Shown: piece by piece, positions 42,056 through 50,550 of the stretch
Position numbering within the stretch: the first letter of the stretch is position 1
Layout of the letters: the number at the start of each line of letters is the position of its first letter
Position numbers and translations under genes: made by a program
Notes under the pieces: generated by a model
Seen by the model: the letters and a program-made list of their open reading frames with translations, nothing else
The model's database searches: none
What the model was told of the DNA's origin: nothing
Assembly (NCBI GenBank): GCA_963705355.1
Contig: OY970070.1
Location: 806,001-870,000 of the forward strand
DNA: 64,000 nt
Source: COMBO-56-21 sp963705355
GTDB taxonomy: Archaea > Thermoplasmatota > Thermoplasmata > UBA10834
Reading direction: 5' to 3'

Positions 42056-43735
42056 ATGGCAATGAAGCCAGATATTGAAATCGCGCAGGCAGCGAAGGTT
42101 CAGCACATCGAAAAGATCGCGGAGAAAATCGGCCTCTCCCGCGACGACCTGGAGTTCTACGGCAAATACAAAGCCAAGGTCCCCTTGGACGTGTTGAAAC
42201 GTTTCGACAAGAACAAGGACGGCAAGCTGATCTTCGTCACTGCAATCACGGCAACGAAGGCGGGCGAAGGAAAGACGGTCACTTCGATCGGCTTGTGCCA
42301 GGGCATGGGACAGCTCGGCAAGAAGGTAATGCTGTCTCTGAGGGAGCCATCTCTTGGCCCTACATTCGGAATCAAGGGAGGCGCGACCGGCGGGGGATAC
42401 TCACAAGTCTATCCGATGTGGGACATCGATCTTCACTTCACGGGTGACATTCACGCGGTGGGAACGGCGCACAACCTGCTCTCCGCGCTTGTGGAGAACC
42501 ATGTCACAAAGAAGAATCCGCTCAACATCGACCCGACCAGGATAGTCCTGCGAAAGGTCATGGACATGAATGCAAGAGAGCTGAGGAATATCATAGTCGG
42601 CCTGGGCGGAAGGAGCGATGGGGGCGTGCCGCACGAGAGCGGCTTCGACATTACTGTTGCATCTGAGATCATGGCCATACTCGCGCTTTCCAAAGACATG
42701 GCCGACCTGAGAGCGAGGATATCCAAGGTCGTCGTCGCATACACGTACGATAACAAGCCCGTCACCGCTGACAAGCTGAATGGCATAGGCGCAATGTGCC
42801 TCCTGATGAAGGATGCGATCATGCCCAACCTCGTGCAGACGCTCGAAGGACAGCCGGCGTTCATCCACGGAGCTCCGTTTGCGAACATCGCGCACGGCAA
42901 CAGCTCGATCATCGCGACGAAGTACGCTCTCAAGATGGCCGACTACGTAATCACGGAAGGCGGATTTGCGGCCGACCTTGGAGGCGAAAAGTTCTATGAC
43001 ATCGTCTGCAGGACAGCAGGACTGAAGCCAGATGTGGCCGTTCTTGTCTCGAGCGTCAGGGCGCTCAAGATGCACGGCGGAATGTCCGAGGACGAGATCG
43101 GGACACCTAACCTCGAGTACCTGGAGAAGGGCTTCACGAACTTGGACAAGCACATCGAGAACATGAAGAAGTTCGGAGTGCCGGTGGTCGTTGCACTCAA
43201 CAGGTTCCCGACTGACAGCGACGAGGAGCTCGTCCTGTGCAAGAAACACTGCGACAAGATGGGCGCGCGCTCCGCGCATTCCCGCGTGTTCGCGGAGGGC
43301 GGCAAGGGCGGCATCGAGCTCGCCAAGGCGGTCCTCGAATGCTTGGAGAAGGAGAAGTCCAACTTCCACGTGCTGTACGACGAGAAGCTGCCGGTCAAGA
43401 AGAAGATCGAGATAATCGCCAAGGAGATCTACGGCGCCGCGAGCGTCGTATACACAGGCTCCGCCCCGAGCGACATCGCCGCCATCGAGAAAGCCGGCAA
43501 CGACAAGCTCCCGATATGTATGGCGAAAACACAGCTCTCAATCACGGATGACCCGAAAGTGAAGGGCGCTCCGAGGGGTTGGACCCTGACGGTCAGAGAA
43601 GTCAGGCTATCCGCAGGAGCGGGGTTCATCGTTCCGTTAACCGGCAAGATGATGACCATCCCAGGGCTGCCGACCGTGCCCGCCGCTGAGAGGATAAACA
43701 TCGACGACAAGGGCTACATCACTGGCCTGAACTAG
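42056..43735 (+). CDS. fhs: Formate-tetrahydrofolate ligase
   Basis: ATP-dependent activation of formate to 10-formyl-THF, the entry to the methyl branch of the folate Wood-Ljungdahl route. The 559-aa protein has P-loop ATKAGEGKTVTS (about 66-77), SLREPSLGPTFGIKGGATGG (the formyl-phosphate region), DIDLHFTGDIHAV and a full C-terminus ending PAAERINIDDKGYITGLN. Full length for the family. Such an enzyme in an archaeon is usually explained by transfer from bacteria, though base use here matches its neighbours. It faces folD divergently and precedes the hdrA-metF operon. Confidence 0.96.
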   Translation: MAMKPDIEIAQAAKVQHIEKIAEKIGLSRDDLEFYGKYKAKVPLDVLKRFDKNKDGKLIFVTAITATKAGEGKTVTSIGLCQGMGQLGKKVMLSLREPSLGPTFGIKGGATGGGYSQVYPMWDIDLHFTGDIHAVGTAHNLLSALVENHVTKKNPLNIDPTRIVLRKVMDMNARELRNIIVGLGGRSDGGVPHESGFDITVASEIMAILALSKDMADLRARISKVVVAYTYDNKPVTADKLNGIGAMCLLMKDAIMPNLVQTLEGQPAFIHGAPFANIAHGNSSIIATKYALKMADYVITEGGFAADLGGEKFYDIVCRTAGLKPDVAVLVSSVRALKMHGGMSEDEIGTPNLEYLEKGFTNLDKHIENMKKFGVPVVVALNRFPTDSDEELVLCKKHCDKMGARSAHSRVFAEGGKGGIELAKAVLECLEKEKSNFHVLYDEKLPVKKKIEIIAKEIYGAASVVYTGSAPSDIAAIEKAGNDKLPICMAKTQLSITDDPKVKGAPRGWTLTVREVRLSAGAGFIVPLTGKMMTIPGLPTVPAAERINIDDKGYITGLN

Positions 43736-43747
43736 ATGGAGAGACGA

Positions 43748-43771
43748 CCTCCGAACCTATCCGTGCGGAGG
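43748..43771 (+). terminator. Possible fhs terminator hairpin
   Basis: CCTCCG and CGGAGG pair across a 12-base loop 13 bp after the fhs stop. There is no strong T run, so termination is uncertain. Confidence 0.3.
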
Positions 43772-43901
43772 CCGCAAAACCTTACTCTCACCCGTTTCCG
43801 GGGAGCCATTTTATCTCCCCCATCATCACTCCAAGTTGCAGTGGCATGTCCCTACTGTGAGGAGGAACGTGCCTGATACAGTTCACAAAGGGAGGTCTGG
43901 G

Positions 43902-45137
43902 ATGAAAGAAGTCCTCGTGATAGGAGGTGGCCCTGCGGGGCTGACCGCGGCGAAGGCTCTTGTTGACAGAGGCGCCGAGGTCGTCCTGGTCGAGCGGAAA
44001 GAATCGCTCGGCGGGATGGCCAGGGAGCTGACGTGCAAGGGTCTTGTCGAATGCAGAAACTGCGGAGTCTGCTTTGCTATCGACCGCGCAAGCGAAATCG
44101 CCAGAGAGCCGAAGGCAGAGGTCCTCCTGCTTTCAGAAGTCGCATCCGCTCAGAAGTCCGAGCACGGATACTCGGTCAAGATCAAGACCTCCCCGAGATA
44201 CGTCACGGACGACTGCATCGGATGCGGCAAATGCGTTACTGCATGTCCCGTCGAGGGAAAGGCCATATTCCCACCGACAGGAAGCGGCCAGCCAAGGATC
44301 TACTGGATCGACAAGGCGAAGTGCCTCCATTTCAAGAAGGCGAAATGCGACAAGTGTGCGTCGGTCTGTCCCACGAAGGCGGTCGACTACGAGGACAGAG
44401 CGAAGAACCTAACGCGCAACGTCGGAGCGATCGTCTATGCGACGGGCATCGACCCGATAGATGCCTGTGAGATGACCAGGCTTGGATGCGGAACGATCAA
44501 GGATGTCATCTCCAGCGTCGATGCTGAGAGGATATTGAACGAGAAGGGCAGGATCTTGAGACCGTCCGATGGAAAGATCCCAAAGAAGATCGCCGTCTTG
44601 CAGTGCATCGGCTCCAGATCAGTCAAGATCGGCGTCGAATACTGTTCGAAGTTCTGTTGCAAGTATGCCACCAAGATAGCGCAGCTGCTGATGGATATCG
44701 ATCCCGAAGTCAATCTGGACTTCTACTTCATGGACCTCAGGACCCTCTACGAGCCCCAAGACGAGTTCAAGCAGTGGGCGAAGAGCAAGAAGACCGTCAA
44801 GATGATCAGGAGCATGCCTGCAGTCATCTCACCAGGGAAGGACGGCAAGATTCTGGTGCGAACGGCGGGCGAGACCGATCTGGACATCACCGAGACCGAG
44901 TACGATCTCGCAATCCTCTCGGTCGGCATGAAGCCTATTGGAGTCGACTCGGAGCTGGCGAAGTCGCTCGGAATCGCAGCAGATAAGATGGGGTTTGCAG
45001 CACGTTCGGAGCAACTGGAGAATCACGGGGTGTTCGTTTGCGGAGCAGTCGGGGAGCCCATGGACATCGAGGAGGCCGCAGTGAGAGCGGTTGCGACTGC
45101 ATCCAGAATCCATCACAGTAAGGAGGCGGGCACATGA
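43902..45137 (+). CDS. hdrA: HdrA/QmoA-like flavin iron-sulfur subunit (HdrA1)
   Basis: Flavoprotein of 411 aa at the head of a five-gene operon. FAD motif GGGPAGLTAAK (residues 8-18), the HdrA cysteine set C45/C51/C54/C57, a ferredoxin motif C105/108/111/115 and a second, C141-x7-C149/152/156, then IAVLQCIGSRS and a closing FAD-binding GVFVCGAVGEPMDIEEAA. This order and size match QmoA and the core of HdrA, which transfer or bifurcate electrons. The ATG at 43902 follows GGGAGGTC; the upstream open stretch is not protein-like. Overlaps the next gene by four bases. Confidence 0.9.
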   Translation: MKEVLVIGGGPAGLTAAKALVDRGAEVVLVERKESLGGMARELTCKGLVECRNCGVCFAIDRASEIAREPKAEVLLLSEVASAQKSEHGYSVKIKTSPRYVTDDCIGCGKCVTACPVEGKAIFPPTGSGQPRIYWIDKAKCLHFKKAKCDKCASVCPTKAVDYEDRAKNLTRNVGAIVYATGIDPIDACEMTRLGCGTIKDVISSVDAERILNEKGRILRPSDGKIPKKIAVLQCIGSRSVKIGVEYCSKFCCKYATKIAQLLMDIDPEVNLDFYFMDLRTLYEPQDEFKQWAKSKKTVKMIRSMPAVISPGKDGKILVRTAGETDLDITETEYDLAILSVGMKPIGVDSELAKSLGIAADKMGFAARSEQLENHGVFVCGAVGEPMDIEEAAVRAVATASRIHHSKEAGT

Positions 45138-46711
45138 AGGCCAAGGTCCAGGTGGTGCTCTGCAAGTGCTGCGCGGAGATGCCCGCTCTGCTCAACATCG
45201 AAAGGCTCCAGAAGCTGGCAGCCGATGCAAACAACGTGGTATCAGTCATGACCGTCGATGCGATCTGCGACGGAAAGGACCTCACCTCCGTCGTCAACGA
45301 TGCAAAGCAAAAGGAGATCGACCGAGCCGTTGTGTTCGCATGTCACAAGAAGGACATCAGTCCAGCGGTTGTGAAAGCCTACAGGAGGGCCGGAGTGAAC
45401 GAGTTCCTGGTGGAACTCGTCAACTTGCGCGAGGAGGTCGTCCTGCCGCACGCAGACGAGCCGGAGAGAGCCCAGTTGAAGGCCGAGACGAAGATGAAGG
45501 CGGCCCTGGCGCGCTCGGTCATACTTGAACCCCTCGAGAAGCAGACCGAGGAAATGAAAACGACGAACGTGGTCATCATCGGAGCGGGGGTCGCAGGCCA
45601 GGCGGCTGCCCACGAGGCCGCCAAGGCGGGCGTCCACACCATCCTTCTCGAGAAGACAGGCAAGTCGTTGAAAGCCCCGGGAATAATCATGACGCACGCC
45701 CAGCTTGTTGGAGCCTCAGGTTACGGGGGCAATCTCCAGCTCAGAATCAAGGCCGGGGAGAAGATCGAGGATTTGGGCGCTGCAGCTGTCGTTATCGCCA
45801 CTGGCGGAGGCTGGACGACACTGAAAGGGCCGCTCGCGAAGGCCGTCAAGGATGCAGTTCCTCTCTACAAGTTCTACGAGCAAATGCAGACAGGCTCGGT
45901 CCCGAAGGGACCGGTGGTCATCGTCGACACCCCTGACCCTACGGGCAAGACGATGAAGGTCCAGGACTACGCGTGGGACGACACGCTCGAGACCGCTATC
46001 GAGCTGAAGAAAAAGCACTCCGGGATCCAAGTGTTCGTCGTCTTCCAGGAGATGAGAGCGTTCGGGTTGTCGGAACTTGCGTACAAAGAAGCTGCTGAGT
46101 TGGGAGTCATGTTCATCAGGTACGACAACACAGGAACGCCGAAGGTCGATCCAAAGAACCCGACGGTCCTCACTGTCAAGGACTTCGCCCAGGGCGAGCT
46201 TCTCAGCATTAACTTCGGGACTCTGGTGTTCGCATCCATACCGGCCAACCAAGACAACAAGGCCATCGCTGACGCCCTCAGGATACCTATGTCGGCTGAC
46301 GGTGCCATAAGACGCGGCAGCATCCAGAGATGGCCCGTCACAACGCCAAGGCCCGGCGTGTTCGTGTGCGGCTCGGCGCTGTTCCCCAAATCGAGAGATG
46401 TCGCCAAGGCGGAGGGTGCCGCGGCCGGAGCGATGGCCGGGGAGTTCGTGAAGCGCGGCATGATCGAGTTCGGGGGCATAGTGGCGCAGGTCACCCAAGA
46501 GAAGTGCTCCGCCTGCCTGACGTGCATAAGGACATGTCCGTACGAGGCGCCGTTCATCGGAACGGCGAGCAAGGCGGAGATCAGGGTACAGGCCTGCCAA
46601 GGTTGCGGGATGTGCGTCGGCATCTGCCCGAGCAAGGCGATCGAGCTCCGCAACTTCACCGACGACCAGATCACGGAAGAGGCGCGCACTCTTCTCGGAG
46701 GTGATTTCTGA
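45134..46711 (+). CDS. HdrA-like subunit lacking the Cys insert (HdrA2, QmoB-like)
   Basis: Second HdrA homologue, 525 aa. The N-terminal domain (1-140) is that of full HdrA (VVLCKCCAEMPALLN; VVFACHKK; FLVELVNLREEVV). FAD motif IIGAGVAGQAAAHEA is at 148-162. The cysteine cluster and inserted ferredoxin found in HdrA1 are absent here, whereas two C-terminal clusters are present: CSACLTCIRTCPYEAPF and CQGCGMCVGICPSKAIEL. HdrA1 and HdrA2 therefore divide the cofactors between them, as QmoA and QmoB do. The stop overlaps the mvhD start. Confidence 0.88.
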   Translation: MKAKVQVVLCKCCAEMPALLNIERLQKLAADANNVVSVMTVDAICDGKDLTSVVNDAKQKEIDRAVVFACHKKDISPAVVKAYRRAGVNEFLVELVNLREEVVLPHADEPERAQLKAETKMKAALARSVILEPLEKQTEEMKTTNVVIIGAGVAGQAAAHEAAKAGVHTILLEKTGKSLKAPGIIMTHAQLVGASGYGGNLQLRIKAGEKIEDLGAAAVVIATGGGWTTLKGPLAKAVKDAVPLYKFYEQMQTGSVPKGPVVIVDTPDPTGKTMKVQDYAWDDTLETAIELKKKHSGIQVFVVFQEMRAFGLSELAYKEAAELGVMFIRYDNTGTPKVDPKNPTVLTVKDFAQGELLSINFGTLVFASIPANQDNKAIADALRIPMSADGAIRRGSIQRWPVTTPRPGVFVCGSALFPKSRDVAKAEGAAAGAMAGEFVKRGMIEFGGIVAQVTQEKCSACLTCIRTCPYEAPFIGTASKAEIRVQACQGCGMCVGICPSKAIELRNFTDDQITEEARTLLGGDF

Positions 46712-47127
46712 TGGTCGAGAGGAAACCGAAGATCGTCGGATTCTGCTGCGAGAGGCACGGCATGGATGCAGCAGTGCTCTCGGCGAGAAGCGGCAAACAG
46801 TACGATGCGAGCGTCAGAGTCGTCCAAGTCCCCTGCGCCGGTAGAGTCGATGGAATACACCTTTTGAAGGCCTTCGAGGACGGCGCAGACGCGGTGTTCG
46901 TCCTGGGATGCCTCGAGAAGAATTGCTACTACGACACCGGCTCGATAGAGGGAAGGAAGAGGGTCGGCTATGTGAAGCAGATGCTGACGGAAGCCGGCAT
47001 CGAGGAGGAGCGCATCGAGATGTTCAACGCTGCTTCCTCGAACGTCTGGATGTTTCCGGAGATCGCATCCAAGATGGTCGAAGTCGCGAGGAAGCTCGGC
47101 CCGATTGGCGGGGGTGAGAAGCCATGA
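46711..47127 (+). CDS. mvhD: MvhD-type [2Fe-2S] electron-transfer subunit
   Basis: A 138-aa protein of the MvhD/FlpD family, which passes electrons between a donor enzyme and HdrA. Conserved cysteines C12, C13, C42, C67 and C72 appear in GFCCERHGMD, VPCAGRVDGIHLLKAFEDGA and LGCLEKNCYYDTG; GRKRV follows. In QmoB this domain is fused to the C-terminus of the HdrA-like part; here it is a separate gene directly after HdrA2 (TGATG overlap) and before metV (ATGA overlap). Confidence 0.9.
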   Translation: MVERKPKIVGFCCERHGMDAAVLSARSGKQYDASVRVVQVPCAGRVDGIHLLKAFEDGADAVFVLGCLEKNCYYDTGSIEGRKRVGYVKQMLTEAGIEEERIEMFNAASSNVWMFPEIASKMVEVARKLGPIGGGEKP

Positions 47128-47828
47128 TAGTCGCGAAGAGGAAACCCTTGAACGAGATCGCCGAGATGCTCGCTCCCTACGACAAAGTCACGGTCATCGG
47201 CTGCAGAAGCTGCGTGGCGATCTGCCTCGCAGGAGGAGAGAAGGAGGTCAAGATGCTCGTTTCCGCCCTCAAGATCAAGAACAGGAAAGAGGGCAGGAAG
47301 CAGGAGTTCGAAGGCTTCGTCGTCGAGAGACAGTGCGAGAAGGAATGGGTCCAGGAGGTCCAGGACAAGATACTCGGCTCCGACATCACGCTCTCCATGG
47401 CATGCTCGCTGGGCGCCCAGACGATAGGCGACCTGTACCCGACACACCTGACCTTCCCGGGATTGAACACCGGGATGTTCGGCGTCCCCGAGGAGCAAGG
47501 CGTGTGGTCGGAGAAGTGCATCGGCTGCGGCGACTGCATCATTCACACGACCGGCGGCATATGCCCGATTTCGAGATGCGCAAAGAGCATGCTCAACGGC
47601 CCGTGCGGTGGGTCTGCCAACGGGAAATGTGAGGTGAACCTCGAGATCGACTGTGCGTGGTCCGCCATCTACGACCGACTGAAGCTCCAGAACCGGCTCG
47701 ACCTGATCGAGAAGATCACACCGGCAAAGGATTGGTCGACAAGCCATTCAGGAGGCAGAAGAACCTATGTCCGTGAGGACGCGAAGCTCACGCCTCATCA
47801 AAAGAAGGGGAAGGAGGCTGTCCAATGA
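47124..47828 (+). CDS. metV: MetV-like partner of methylene-THF reductase
   Basis: Iron-sulfur/zinc partner of MetF, 234 aa. The C-terminal half has the MetV signature: CIGCGDCIIHTTGGICPISR, then CAKSMLNGPCGGSANGKCEV, with at least seven cysteines. The N-terminal half (KVTVIGCRSCVAICLAGGEK) resembles a flavodoxin-like redox domain. In acetogens MetV connects MetF to its electron source. The gene overlaps mvhD and metF by four bases each, so stoichiometric translation with both is expected. Confidence 0.92.
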   Translation: MIVAKRKPLNEIAEMLAPYDKVTVIGCRSCVAICLAGGEKEVKMLVSALKIKNRKEGRKQEFEGFVVERQCEKEWVQEVQDKILGSDITLSMACSLGAQTIGDLYPTHLTFPGLNTGMFGVPEEQGVWSEKCIGCGDCIIHTTGGICPISRCAKSMLNGPCGGSANGKCEVNLEIDCAWSAIYDRLKLQNRLDLIEKITPAKDWSTSHSGGRRTYVREDAKLTPHQKKGKEAVQ

Positions 47829-48745
47829 GGACCGGCAGCAACTTGGAGAAAGTGCTCGAGGCCGGCAAGTTCGCTGTCACAGCTGAGATCGGCCCTCCCC
47901 AGTCAGCCAACCCCGAACCTCTAACGCATCACGCGAACATGCTCAAAGGCTTCGCAGACGCGTTCAACCTCACGGATAATCAGACTGCTGTGGTGAGGCT
48001 CTCGAGCATCGCTAGCGCAGTCATCATCATGCGCGAAGGCGTCGAGCCGGTGATCCAGATGACCTGCAGGGACAGGAACAGGATCGCCCTCCAAAGCGAC
48101 CTCCTCGGAGCTGCCGCGCTCGGCGTGAAAAACGTTTTGTGCTTGACAGGGGATCACCAGACCTTCGGCAACGAGAAGGGCGCGAAGAACGTGTTCGACT
48201 TCGATTCAATAGTCGAACTGCAGGTCTTCGACTCCCTGAGAACGGAGGGGAGGCAGGTCGGAGGCGAGGTCATCAAGGACCCGCCGAAGGTCTACCTCGG
48301 ATGTGCTGAGAACCCGTTCGCCACACCTTACGAGTTCAGAGTTACAAGACTGGCCAAGAAGGTCGCCGCAGGGGCTGATTTCTGCCAGACACAGTCCATC
48401 TTCGACATGGACATGTTCGAGAGATGGATGGACGAGGTCAGAGCCAGAGGGCTCGACAAGAAGATCCACATACTCGCAGGGGTCATCCCGGTGAAGTCGG
48501 CCGGGGCGGCCAGGTACATGAAGAACAAGGTCCCGGGAATGATCGTGCCCGACTACATCATCGACCGCTTGAAGAACGCCAAGGACGCGAAGGAGGAGGG
48601 CATCAGGCTCTGCGTCGAGCAGATCGAGCACCTGAAGACGGTCAAGGGAGTCCACGGCGTGCACATCATGCCCGTCGCATGGGAAGAGATGGTCCCGAAG
48701 ATCGTGGAGATGGCGGGCCTGCTGCCGAGGCCGAAGGTGCAGTAG
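47825..48745 (+). CDS. metF: Methylenetetrahydrofolate reductase MetF
   Basis: FAD-dependent TIM-barrel enzyme reducing methylene-THF to methyl-THF, 306 aa. Seen: FAVTAEIGPPQSANPEPLTH, the Asp/Thr region LTDNQTAVVRLSS, VLCLTGDHQTFGN, AGADFCQTQSIFDMDMFERW and ILAGVIPVKSAGAARYM. It is the last gene of hdrA1-hdrA2-mvhD-metV-metF. Because the reaction is strongly downhill, the Hdr-like module may couple it to reduction of a second carrier. Confidence 0.95.
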   Translation: MRTGSNLEKVLEAGKFAVTAEIGPPQSANPEPLTHHANMLKGFADAFNLTDNQTAVVRLSSIASAVIIMREGVEPVIQMTCRDRNRIALQSDLLGAAALGVKNVLCLTGDHQTFGNEKGAKNVFDFDSIVELQVFDSLRTEGRQVGGEVIKDPPKVYLGCAENPFATPYEFRVTRLAKKVAAGADFCQTQSIFDMDMFERWMDEVRARGLDKKIHILAGVIPVKSAGAARYMKNKVPGMIVPDYIIDRLKNAKDAKEEGIRLCVEQIEHLKTVKGVHGVHIMPVAWEEMVPKIVEMAGLLPRPKVQ

Positions 48746-48797
48746 TTGGCCCGTAAGCATGATGCACCCTAAGCGCATTCACCGTCCGGAGATAGCT

Positions 48798-50450
48798 ATG
48801 GTATCGACAACTCTTGACAAGTTGAACGAAGTGATGCTGAAGGAGTTCCTGAAGATCAACCCGGACGCTGCGACGGGCTTGGGCATTCATGAGCCTTACG
48901 ACTGGCAGCTCCCGCACGGCGGGTTCAAGAGATATGAGTATACGCGGGTGCTGCTCAATTCATGGCACGCAAAAGCTAACGAGATTGCAGAATCAGAGGA
49001 GCTGAGCGTCGAGCAGAAGCTCTCGATCAAGGCGCTGAGATCGGAGAAGGAGATTCTCCAGTTCTCGCTCGAAGAGTACCCTCACTGGAAGATGAACCCG
49101 GACGCGCTCGAGACTCCAGGCGGGCTCCTGTTCATCATGCTCACAAGGGAATACGCCCCGTACGATCAGCGTGTCAGCGCGATGTGCTCGCGAATAACCC
49201 GGCTGCCCAAGCATTTGGAGGAGTTCCGGGGAAGGTTCCGGGACTCGAAATCGGTGCACGTGTGGACGGAGATGGCCATCACCTCCTTGGAGCAGTTCCC
49301 TGACTTCCTCAAGTTCATCGAGGCATCCTCGAAGGGCAGGATTTCAGACAGCCTCATGGAAGATCTGACGAAGAGCGTGAGCACGACAGTAGGCGCGTTG
49401 AAGGACCACATGGACTGGCTGAAGCAGATGCGGGAAGGCTCCATCAAGAAGTTCGCGATGGGGAAGAAGAAATTCGCCAAGATGATGAAGATGCGAGGCC
49501 TCGGCCTCACACCGGACAAGATACTCGCCTTGGGCGAGAAGTACCTGCGCGAGTTCAAAGAGGAAAGGGCCAGAGTGGCGGAGAAGATTGCCCCCAGCAA
49601 GGGCGTCACTGGGGCGGCTGAGATCGTCAGGGCGAAGCATCCGAAGACATTCGAGGACGCTCTGAAGGCGACTGAGGACGCGATGAACAAGGCCAAGCAG
49701 TTCATCGTCGACCACGATCTGGCCACGATCGACCCCGGTGCCAGGCTGAGGGTCCTAGAGACCCCCGCCTTCATGGCTCCCCTGACGCCTTACGCCGGAC
49801 TCTACATGCCCTCCAAGTTCGACAAGAGTCAGGAGGGCACGTACATCGTAACGAGACCGAAGGAATCAAAGGACCTCGGAAGCCATCTCAACTACGCGTC
49901 CATCATCAACACCGCCGTGCACGAGGCGTACCCGGGCCACTTCCACCAAGGCGTTATGTCCAACAAGAAGCACTGGATGCTCCAGATGGCCGGGAGCGGA
50001 GGGGGAGACGTGGCGGCTTCCGCGACCGAGACCGTCGAGGGCTGGGCGCACTACTGCGAGAAGATGATGTTCGACCACGGATTCGAGGCGACCGATGATG
50101 CGGAGTTCGAGATGCTCAACGGCGCGATCTGGAGGGCGTGCAGAATAATCGCAGATGTCAAGCTGGCGCAGGGTGAGGCGACCATCGAGGAGATGGTCGA
50201 GTGGATGACGAAGGAGACGGGCATGGCGAGAAATGCAATGATGGATGAGGTGAAGAGATACTCGCACACCCCCGGGCAAGCGTTGTCCTACATGATAGGT
50301 AGACACCTGATCCTTGAACTGAGGAAGGACCTCGAGAGCAAGCTCGGAAAGAAGTTCGACGAGAAGCAGTTCCATGACATCGTCGCGGGCTACGGCTACC
50401 TTCCGTTCGAACTAGTCAAAGAGGTAGTGGCCCTCGAACTCGGGGCATAA
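48798..50450 (+). CDS. DUF885 family putative metallopeptidase
   Basis: A 550-aa protein of the DUF885 type. The metal site is HEAYPGHFHQ near residue 375 (HExxxGH form), with a distal Glu likely in SATETVEGWAHYCEKMMFD. Such proteins resemble thermolysin-like carboxypeptidases but few have known substrates. ATG at 48798 is preceded by GGAG; an open stretch of 13 codons upstream is probably not translated. No signal peptide is seen, so it should act in the cytoplasm. It is downstream of metF by 52 bp. Confidence 0.85.
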   Translation: MVSTTLDKLNEVMLKEFLKINPDAATGLGIHEPYDWQLPHGGFKRYEYTRVLLNSWHAKANEIAESEELSVEQKLSIKALRSEKEILQFSLEEYPHWKMNPDALETPGGLLFIMLTREYAPYDQRVSAMCSRITRLPKHLEEFRGRFRDSKSVHVWTEMAITSLEQFPDFLKFIEASSKGRISDSLMEDLTKSVSTTVGALKDHMDWLKQMREGSIKKFAMGKKKFAKMMKMRGLGLTPDKILALGEKYLREFKEERARVAEKIAPSKGVTGAAEIVRAKHPKTFEDALKATEDAMNKAKQFIVDHDLATIDPGARLRVLETPAFMAPLTPYAGLYMPSKFDKSQEGTYIVTRPKESKDLGSHLNYASIINTAVHEAYPGHFHQGVMSNKKHWMLQMAGSGGGDVAASATETVEGWAHYCEKMMFDHGFEATDDAEFEMLNGAIWRACRIIADVKLAQGEATIEEMVEWMTKETGMARNAMMDEVKRYSHTPGQALSYMIGRHLILELRKDLESKLGKKFDEKQFHDIVAGYGYLPFELVKEVVALELGA

Positions 50451-50550
50451 GGCCTCACGAAAACCGTTATAAGGAACCATGGAATAACCATCTTGCATAC
50501 CTTTTGCTAAGAGGGAGGGATGCTTCAGCGGACAGCGGAGTGTATGACGA

